In this document: piece by piece, positions 58,770-64,000 of the stretch
Position numbering within the stretch: position 1 is the first letter of the stretch
Layout: every line of letters starts with the position of its first letter
Assembly: GCF_019972135.1 (NCBI RefSeq)
Contig: NZ_BPFI01000001.1
Coordinates: 1,285,106-1,349,105 of the forward strand
Reading direction: 5' to 3'
Origin: Sulfurovum sp. TSL1
GTDB taxonomy: Bacteria > Campylobacterota > Campylobacteria > Campylobacterales > Sulfurovaceae
DNA: 64,000 nt
The notes under the pieces: generated by a model
The model's input: only the letters and a program-made list of their open reading frames with translations
What the model was told of the DNA's origin: nothing
Databases searched by the model: none
Translations under genes and position numbers: made by a program

Positions 58770-60320
58770 ATGGAAACCATAAAAATATTCGATACCACAT
58801 TGAGAGACGGTGAGCAGAGCCCCGGGGCTTCTATGAACACCGAAGAGAAGATCCAGATCGCTGCACAGTTGGAGCGTTTGGGTGTAGACATCATTGAAGC
58901 AGGATTTGCCGCTGCAAGTCCCGGAGATTTTGATGCGATCGATAAAATATCACAAAGGGTCACAAACTCGACAGTCTGTTCCTTAGCCAGAGCTATAGAT
59001 GCAGATGTGAAAGCGGCAGGAGAAGCCATCGCCAAAGCAAAGATGAAACGTATCCACACATTCATCGCTACTTCAAGCATCCATATGGAACACAAGCTTA
59101 AGATGAAACCTGATGAAGTGATCAAAAGAGCGGTAAGAGCCGTTGAATATGCGCGTACATTCGTAGAGGATGTAGAGTTTTCCTGTGAAGACGCGGGCCG
59201 TTCGGACATCGGTTTTATGAAAGAGATAAGTGATGCAGTCATAGAGGCAGGTGCAACGACCATAAACTTACCCGATACCGTTGGATTCAGACTTCCTTTT
59301 GAGATCGGTGCGATGGTCAAAGAGATGAGCGAATACACCAAAGGCAGAGCGATCATCTCTGTACATAATCACAACGATTTAGGTTTGGGGGTCGCAAACT
59401 CTTTAGAGGCGGTCATCAACGGAGCAAGACAGATAGAGTGTACCATCAACGGTTTGGGTGAAAGAGCGGGGAACGCAGCCCTTGAAGAGATCGTCATGGC
59501 ATTAAAGACACGTGCGGATGTCTTTGCCGGCTATCAAACCAATATCAACACTAAAGAGATCTATCCATCAAGCCGTTTGATCGCCAACATTACAGGCATA
59601 GAACCTCAGCCAAACAAAGCCATTGTCGGTAAAAATGCTTTTGCACATGAGAGCGGCATACACCAGGACGGTATGTTGAAAAATAAAGAAACCTATGAGA
59701 TCATCCGTCCGGAAGACATCGGATTGACTATGGATGACACGTTGGTCTTAGGGAAACATTCGGGTCGCGCTGCCTTTAAAGACAAATTGGCCAAATTAGG
59801 GTTTACTTTGGAGGATGAGGCATTAAATGCTTCCTTTGAACGTTTTAAGATCATGGCAGATAGAAAAAAAGAGATTTATGATGATGATTTAAGGGCCTTG
59901 GTCACTGATGAAATGACCACGGCACCTAAGGTATTTGAATTGGTCTCTTTACAGTTAATGGATTGTTCCAATGGTGTACCCTCTGCCGCTGTCAGTATCA
60001 AAAAAGATGATAAAGAGATCATCGATGCAGGTATAGGGGAAGGAACGATCGATGCGGTCTTTAAGACCATAGACAGGATCTCCGGATATGATGGGCAATT
60101 GATGGACTACAAAGTCAAATCGGTCAGTGAGGGCAAAGATGCCTTGGCAAATGTCACCGTGAAAGTCTCCTTCAACGGAGAACCTGCCATCATAGGACAC
60201 GGATTGAACATTGACACGATGTTGGCTTCTGCAAGGGCTTATATCGGTGCTTTGAATTCCTACTTGAGCATGGAAGGGAAGTTGAAGTCTCGTCATACGG
60301 ACAGCTCAAAGACTATCTAG
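58770..60320 (+). CDS. leuA: 2-isopropylmalate synthase
   Basis: 516 aa from ATG 58770 with GAGGAG 7 nt upstream; a GTG at 58740 lies within the hairpin and is rejected. The HMGL-like TIM barrel starts [17 protein letters not shown], with [13 protein letters not shown] and [11 protein letters not shown]; the C-terminal LeuA regulatory domain (about 370-510) follows, which binds leucine for feedback inhibition. Length is close to E. coli LeuA (523 aa). Confidence 0.96.
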   Translation: METIKIFDTTLRDGEQSPGASMNTEEKIQIAAQLERLGVDIIEAGFAAASPGDFDAIDKISQRVTNSTVCSLARAIDADVKAAGEAIAKAKMKRIHTFIATSSIHMEHKLKMKPDEVIKRAVRAVEYARTFVEDVEFSCEDAGRSDIGFMKEISDAVIEAGATTINLPDTVGFRLPFEIGAMVKEMSEYTKGRAIISVHNHNDLGLGVANSLEAVINGARQIECTINGLGERAGNAALEEIVMALKTRADVFAGYQTNINTKEIYPSSRLIANITGIEPQPNKAIVGKNAFAHESGIHQDGMLKNKETYEIIRPEDIGLTMDDTLVLGKHSGRAAFKDKLAKLGFTLEDEALNASFERFKIMADRKKEIYDDDLRALVTDEMTTAPKVFELVSLQLMDCSNGVPSAAVSIKKDDKEIIDAGIGEGTIDAVFKTIDRISGYDGQLMDYKVKSVSEGKDALANVTVKVSFNGEPAIIGHGLNIDTMLASARAYIGALNSYLSMEGKLKSRHTDSSKTI

Positions 60321-60349
60321 TCTTATATATTTGATGGATATTCGGGCTG

Positions 60350-60381
60350 TTTCATCTACTCTTTTAGAAAAGTAGATGAAA
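60350..60381 (+). terminator. Long inverted repeat after leuA
   Basis: TTTCATCTACT (60350-60360) and AGTAGATGAAA (60371-60381) are perfect 11-bp arms around a 10-nt loop, 30 nt after the leuA stop. No T run follows, so termination is probable but not typical. The remaining gap to 60551 contains a further C7-containing stem and the palindrome at 60521; no gene. Confidence 0.45.
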
Positions 60382-60520
60382 GTCATCACGGCTCTTGAAT
60401 CACTTGGATTTCCTGGCACTCAATGCCGATACCCCCCCGCTAAAACGTAAGTGGGGTGTAAGTGCATTTGCCGTGACACTCTTTATCCTATAAACTCTAC
60501 ATTCTGTTAACGAACAGTTA

Positions 60521-60536
60521 AATACAACGTTGTATT
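60521..60536. promoter_or_regulatory. 16-bp palindrome upstream of the HemD-like gene
   Basis: AATACAACGTTGTATT is a perfect palindrome 15 bp before the ATG at 60552, running into TATTAT that could be a -10. A second dyad, TTAAC-5-GTTAA, lies immediately upstream (60507-60521 region). Both suggest operator control. Confidence 0.4.
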
Positions 60537-60551
60537 ATAAGCCAACTCAAT

Positions 60552-61472
60552 ATGAAAAGAAATGTAATCATGCAAAGAATACAAAACATACTGGAACCAT
60601 TGAATTTGATCTACTATGCCTATGATGAAAAAATGAATATTTTAATATTGGATAAAAATTGGTCCAGTGAGTATACCTTCCCGGAATTGATCAAAATCAC
60701 GCATGCACTCAGTAAAAATCATATCCTTTTTTTTATTGATGAAGATAAATCTATAGTGATCGCAGATTCAGATACTTTATTGAAAAAGGTAAAAAGATGC
60801 TTCAGATCAATGATCGCAAACATCAAAAACAGCAGAATGCCTATCTATATTTTAAGTGATAAAAAAGTGAAATGGGCAAAGAACTTACCGGTGTTTGACA
60901 TAGAACCGATCCAACAAGAGGTTGATCTGTTTCCTTATGATGCTTTGGTCTTTACATCCAAAAATGCACTTTATGCGCTTGATACGATGGATCAAACCTG
61001 GAAAAAAAAGCCCGCGTATGTGATAGCACCTGAAACGGCTAAAATAGTGAAACACTTAGGCGGAAATCTTAAATTTGTTGGCAAAAAAAAACATGGGGAC
61101 CAGTTTGGATTAGAGATAGCAGAAAAATACAGGCATCAAAAACTACTTTATATCAGGGGCTCCAAAGTCGTCTCGGATCTTGTGAGCATTTTAAATCGCG
61201 ATGACATACAATGTGACGAATTGATCATCTATCAAACGGTTTGTAAAACATTCGATAAAAAAGTCAAACTGCCGAAAAATTCAACGATTATATTCTCTGC
61301 ACCTTCAACGATCGAATGTTTTTTAAAAAACATCGCTTGGGATGAAAGTTTTAAAGCCATAGCCATAGGGAAGACAACAGCGAATTATTTCCCCAAAAAT
61401 ATTACTCCTGTCATTTCTGACACTACTTCACTGGAGTCTTGTGTTAAAAAAGCGATAGAATTAAACAGCTAG
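60552..61472 (+). CDS. HemD-like (uroporphyrinogen-III synthase) protein with N-terminal extension
   Basis: 306 aa. Residues 96-306 match HemD: PIYILSDKKV at the domain start, YDALVFTSKNALYAL, IAPETAKIVKHLGG, LLYIRGSKVVSDL, and IIFSAPSTIECFLKN then AIAIGKTTA. The first about 95 residues (with IYYAYDEKMNILILDKNW) are not part of the normal enzyme, which is near 210-250 aa, and I do not recognise them. The start is uncertain; Met7 at 60570 is possible. It should close hydroxymethylbilane to uroporphyrinogen III if active. Confidence 0.75.
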   Translation: MKRNVIMQRIQNILEPLNLIYYAYDEKMNILILDKNWSSEYTFPELIKITHALSKNHILFFIDEDKSIVIADSDTLLKKVKRCFRSMIANIKNSRMPIYILSDKKVKWAKNLPVFDIEPIQQEVDLFPYDALVFTSKNALYALDTMDQTWKKKPAYVIAPETAKIVKHLGGNLKFVGKKKHGDQFGLEIAEKYRHQKLLYIRGSKVVSDLVSILNRDDIQCDELIIYQTVCKTFDKKVKLPKNSTIIFSAPSTIECFLKNIAWDESFKAIAIGKTTANYFPKNITPVISDTTSLESCVKKAIELNS

Positions 61473-61493
61473 GATACACCCATTCGATGTGCC

Positions 61494-61534
61494 GGTAAGT
61501 TGACCTTGCATCGCTTCGCATCCTTAAGCTTACC
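61494..61534. terminator. Inverted repeat between convergent genes
   Basis: GGTAAG (61494-61499) and CTTACC (61529-61534), with an inner GCATCGCTTCGCATCC element. It lies between the HemD-like and HPP genes and may terminate both ways. Confidence 0.35.
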
Positions 61535-62090
61535 ACCAGTAACGCGGATAGTGTCGCTTAGGATTGCTTGACATGTTATTGACTACAAGTGCGATCATCA
61601 ATAAAATCAAAGCACCTGTTGCGATCGGTGTCAATACGAACATATATCCTAATGCATGGATTTGAGAACTCCCTATCACAGCGATCAGGGCCGTAGCACC
61701 CCCGGGGGGATGTAACGTACGCGTAAAGTGCATGACCACGATAGATAAAGTGACAGCCAGTGCACTTAGGACCGGCGTTTCCAGTGGAATATATTGATAT
61801 ACCGTGATACCTATAGATGCAGAGAGTATATGACCGCCAATTAAATTGCGGGGCTGCGACAACTCTGACTGGGGAACACCGTATAGTAATACTGCGGAAG
61901 CGCCAAAGGAACCGACTAAAAAGATAGAATCCGATGTATTCTCAAAAATATATTGGTTAAGCACCGATATGAAGTAAATTCCAAGGAAAGCTCCTATGCC
62001 AGACCACATAACATGTGACATGTGTGCTCTGGACGGCGGAGCTTCCAACCCCCTCATTCGGTTGAAATACCCATATAAATGACGACGCAT
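61530..62090 (-). CDS. HPP-family integral membrane protein
   Basis: 186 aa, four helices. The family motif HPPGGATALIAVIGS is present, with GAFLGIYFIS and GASAVLLYGVPQSELSQPRN, which is the characteristic HPP N-terminal region. Some HPP proteins act in nitrite transport in plastids and cyanobacteria; others have no known role. It is 73 nt downstream of the globin gene on the same strand and may be co-transcribed. Confidence 0.88.
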   Translation of the reverse strand: MRRHLYGYFNRMRGLEAPPSRAHMSHVMWSGIGAFLGIYFISVLNQYIFENTSDSIFLVGSFGASAVLLYGVPQSELSQPRNLIGGHILSASIGITVYQYIPLETPVLSALAVTLSIVVMHFTRTLHPPGGATALIAVIGSSQIHALGYMFVLTPIATGALILLMIALVVNNMSSNPKRHYPRYWW

Positions 62091-62124
62091 CAGAATCTCC
62101 TTTGAAGGGTATTATTTTCGGTAA

Positions 62125-62153
62125 CAAGCCCATAACAATCATTATCAGGCTTG
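62125..62153 (-). terminator. Possible hairpin between the globin and HPP genes
   Basis: CAAGCC (62125-62130) and GGCTTG (62148-62153), a 6-bp stem with a long loop and no clear U run. Weak. Confidence 0.2.
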
Positions 62154-62163
62154 GATCTTTTAT

Positions 62164-62592
62164 TTAAGATGCGTAGTATAACTCTTTTTCTCTGGCAATG
62201 AGTATATCAGCCAGGAAAAAATAGGCTTCTTTCCACGCATCAAGGATCTCATCTGTAGCAGCATCACCCAATACTTCTTTGATAGCACCAAGAATCGCGG
62301 TACCAACCATTGGATAGTGTTCAGGCTTGACATTGGTACGTACATGGCTCTGTGCCATCTTCTCGACCGCTTTAGATAAAACATCCAGATTATCGATATT
62401 TGCTGCATATGCGCCCACTGCCGAAGCAAGTTTTTTGTGTTGTTCAGGATCTGCATCTTTGAAGAGATCTTTGAGTTCTGGATGTTGGCTGAAAAGGATC
62501 TCATACATTTTTGTTGTAATAGCTTCTGCATGCTGAGAAACCGCACCGGCTGTAGCTTTGACCGTATCGATCGTTGATTGTGAAAGTGACAT
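62164..62592 (-). CDS. Single-domain haemoglobin
   Basis: 142 aa globin without a reductase domain. Key positions are F44 (CD1), Q51 (distal, as in Vitreoscilla haemoglobin) and H83 (proximal) in QSHVRTNVKPEHYPMVG. It belongs with Campylobacter Cgb and VHb, so nitric oxide detoxification or oxygen handling is likely. An FNR-type site lies upstream at the class II distance. Confidence 0.94.
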   Translation of the reverse strand: MSLSQSTIDTVKATAGAVSQHAEAITTKMYEILFSQHPELKDLFKDADPEQHKKLASAVGAYAANIDNLDVLSKAVEKMAQSHVRTNVKPEHYPMVGTAILGAIKEVLGDAATDEILDAWKEAYFFLADILIAREKELYYAS

Positions 62593-62620
62593 TTAATCTC
62601 CTGTTTTTTAAAGTGCCCGA

Positions 62621-62662
62621 AGTATAACCCAAAAAACGATTTAAAAAATTGATTTATATCAA
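62621..62662 (-). promoter_or_regulatory. FNR/CRP-type box and -10 for the globin gene
   Basis: TTGATTTATATCAA (62649-62662) is a perfect TTGAT-N4-ATCAA site. On the minus strand TATACT at 62626-62621 is a likely -10, giving a start near 62614; the box centre is then about 41.5 bp upstream, the class II activator position. In Campylobacter the Crp-Fnr protein NssR controls cgb through a related motif (TTAAC-N4-GTTAA). Confidence 0.7.
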
Positions 62663-62785
62663 CTTCCATGGGAAATGAAACAAGATTTAAAATATTTACA
62701 GACATTTATCTGGCTACTGACACAACATCATGCACTTGATCTGAATGAAAGATAGACGGGAGGAGCAAAACCATCCCATGCTTAT

Positions 62786-63400
62786 CTAATAGACTTGAAT
62801 CATTTTATTTCTTAACGCTTTGGTAAGTAAAATGTCTTTGACCCTTTCTTGCCATAACGCTTTGAAAAGATTTTTCTCTTGATCAGATGCCTTTTTCTGC
62901 AATATTTTTCCCATCAAAGGCTTGATTCTTTGATCTCCTGGAATCATTGAGGGGTCATAACTGAGTGAAACAGAGGTGTCATTGTCTCTTCTTTTTAAAG
63001 TGACTTCTCCAGCCATAGGTTGATCATAGGCAATCAAGTTGTTCCTTGAAAAATTCCCCTGTATCCCCTTAAACCCTTCTTCACCACTTGCACCAACAAT
63101 AAAGGAAATAATATTTCCTATGACACCCACTGCACCTTCGGTCCTTTTTCCCTTCATACCGATAGTGATATTCCCACGCTGGGGCAGTTCAGAACCGTAG
63201 AGCATTTTTAAACCAACCATTGTCATAAGATATGCGCCTGCAACAGTGGGACAGGAGTGGCCTGCCTGCTTGACACAGTCCAAATAACTCATTTCAACTT
63301 TACCCTCTTCACATGCTCCCAAAAAATCACTGAGCGGATCATAAAGTAAAATTGAGTCAACTTCATCAAAAAATAAGGGATATTTCATTTTCATCACCAT
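62786..63400 (-). CDS. FmdE-like conserved protein
   Basis: About 204 aa; the start is ambiguous among ATG 63400, 63394 and 63388. The region CVKQAGHSCPTVAGAYLM (residues about 42-59) resembles the GHxCP motif of FmdE-family proteins, with conserved His and Cys that could bind metal. VGVIGNIISFIVGASGEEGFKG is glycine-rich. There is no signal peptide. Function unknown; it is not evidence of methanogenesis. It lies 193 bp upstream of the globin gene on the same strand. Confidence 0.5.
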   Translation of the reverse strand: MVMKMKYPLFFDEVDSILLYDPLSDFLGACEEGKVEMSYLDCVKQAGHSCPTVAGAYLMTMVGLKMLYGSELPQRGNITIGMKGKRTEGAVGVIGNIISFIVGASGEEGFKGIQGNFSRNNLIAYDQPMAGEVTLKRRDNDTSVSLSYDPSMIPGDQRIKPLMGKILQKKASDQEKNLFKALWQERVKDILLTKALRNKMIQVY

Positions 63401-63473
63401 CCTATTACATCTAGACTATCGGATACTTATCTGGATACAGATAAGTATACTAAAATTCAAGGGTTAAAAATAA

Positions 63474-64000
63474 CTATTTATATTCCCAGAAAGGGAGTAA
63501 ATACTCTATTTGCTCATCGTCCAATATCTCAAGTGTTTGAGAGATACATTGAATATGCACTTTTGTCACATATGCTTTGAGTTTTGCTATTTCATCTATT
63601 TTATGGTCCAAACTTTTTGGGGATGCATCATCCAGGAACAACGCTTCCATCATTTCTCTCTCCAAAGTATCGATGGTACGCTTTGTTTTTTGGACCTCTC
63701 CTATCGTATGATGCCGAATGACAAGAAGTTTCTTTTTCTGCTCGTCACTCAGTCCCAAAGCCTGTTTATCCCAATGTTTGATAAGAAGTTTTGTCATATG
63801 AGGCAACGCTTCCTTGTTGATCAGAAATGGAGAGTTCTGCAGTGCATTCATTTTGTCATTTCTTTGAATTTCATTGATCATATCTACAAATTCTTCGGAA
63901 GGGTAATGCTCGATCAGGTAATCCGATATTTTAGACAACTCTTCATCTGAAATACTCCCTTTAAGCGAAGGCATCACACCGTATTGCTGTACTTTGTTTG
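63474..64000 (-). CDS. Cytochrome c-like domain fused to a helical domain, partial
   Basis: The gene enters from the right edge. The visible frame starts NKVQQYGVMPSLKGSISDEE and continues LSKISDYLIEHYP, which looks like the last part of a class I cytochrome c with its Met haem ligand; the CXXCH would lie outside the window. About 140 further residues are charged and helical, with LGLSDEQKKKLLVIRHH resembling the LTxxQ segment of Spy/CpxP-like proteins. The stop is at 63474. Location would be periplasmic if a signal is present upstream. Confidence 0.55.
   Translation of the reverse strand, partial: NKVQQYGVMPSLKGSISDEELSKISDYLIEHYPSEEFVDMINEIQRNDKMNALQNSPFLINKEALPHMTKLLIKHWDKQALGLSDEQKKKLLVIRHHTIGEVQKTKRTIDTLEREMMEALFLDDASPKSLDHKIDEIAKLKAYVTKVHIQCISQTLEILDDEQIEYLLPFWEYK

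Noticed and set aside
62160-62705. 181-aa minus-strand frame over the globin gene
   Set aside because: Same strand, different frame; the globin frame has the haem ligands and a ribosome site, and this frame runs through the promoter region.
1-64000. CRISPR arrays, prophage, intact insertion sequences, rRNA or tRNA genes
   Set aside because: No regularly spaced direct repeats with unique spacers, no transposase or phage genes, and no cloverleaf or rRNA-like sequence was recognised on reading both strands.

Overview
The window reads as chromosomal DNA of a Campylobacterota (Epsilonproteobacteria) member, most plausibly a Sulfurovum-like or Sulfurimonas-like marine sulfur/hydrogen oxidiser. This rests on gene content: futalosine-pathway menaquinone synthesis (mqnC), cbb3 oxidase assembly genes (ccoI/ccoS), a short Pgi, a single-domain globin and the fairly AT-rich coding style. 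Genus is inference; no rRNA or tRNA gene was seen.

Layout. 1-12.6 kb is mostly housekeeping: a partial M16 peptidase-like gene, then a minus-strand run (EamA transporter, kdsA, ribH, nusB, mqnC), an MscS channel, der, trpS, murI and rho. 12.7-16.1 kb holds the copper ATPase ccoI, ccoS and an outer-membrane-like protein. 16.2-22.6 kb starts a sugar-nucleotide region: phosphomanno/glucomutase, pgi, ugd, a UDP-glucuronate 4-epimerase and a phosphoethanolamine transferase (eptA-like).

22.9-27.3 kb is a GDP-mannose/GDP-L-fucose cassette (manC, gmm, gmd, fcl). It is flanked by reciprocal scars: a decayed galU 5' end on its left and a deleted eptA fragment on its right, while the intact eptA and galU lie on the opposite outer sides. 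That is the layout left by a single-crossover (Campbell-type) integration. The cassette also carries degenerate heptanucleotide repeats inside and between its genes.

27.5-35.1 kb is a tightly overlapping operon galU-wecB-wecC-cysD-cysN-(DUF2061+APS kinase)-cysC-cysQ-wzx. It should make UDP-glucose, UDP-ManNAcA and PAPS. A PAPS-type sulfotransferase follows directly, then Wzy-like, GT4, WecG/TagA-type, WbaP-like, Wzz and O-antigen ligase-like genes (36.4-44.4 kb, notably AT-rich). No PAPS reductase is present, so the best reading is a Wzx/Wzy-type surface glycan (LPS O-chain or capsule) that is sulfated and probably contains fucose and ManNAcA. A minus-strand operon (44.4-53.4 kb) adds a GT10 fucosyltransferase, several other glycosyltransferases, a second wecB, an ELM1-like protein and a lipid A acyltransferase.

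53.5-60.3 kb returns to housekeeping: hisH, hisA, prmA, ftsH, pssA, and leuA preceded by a leader peptide with six consecutive leucine codons. 60.5-64 kb holds an N-terminally extended HemD-like protein, an HPP membrane protein, a globin with an FNR-type box upstream, an FmdE-like protein and a partial cytochrome c-like gene cut by the window edge.
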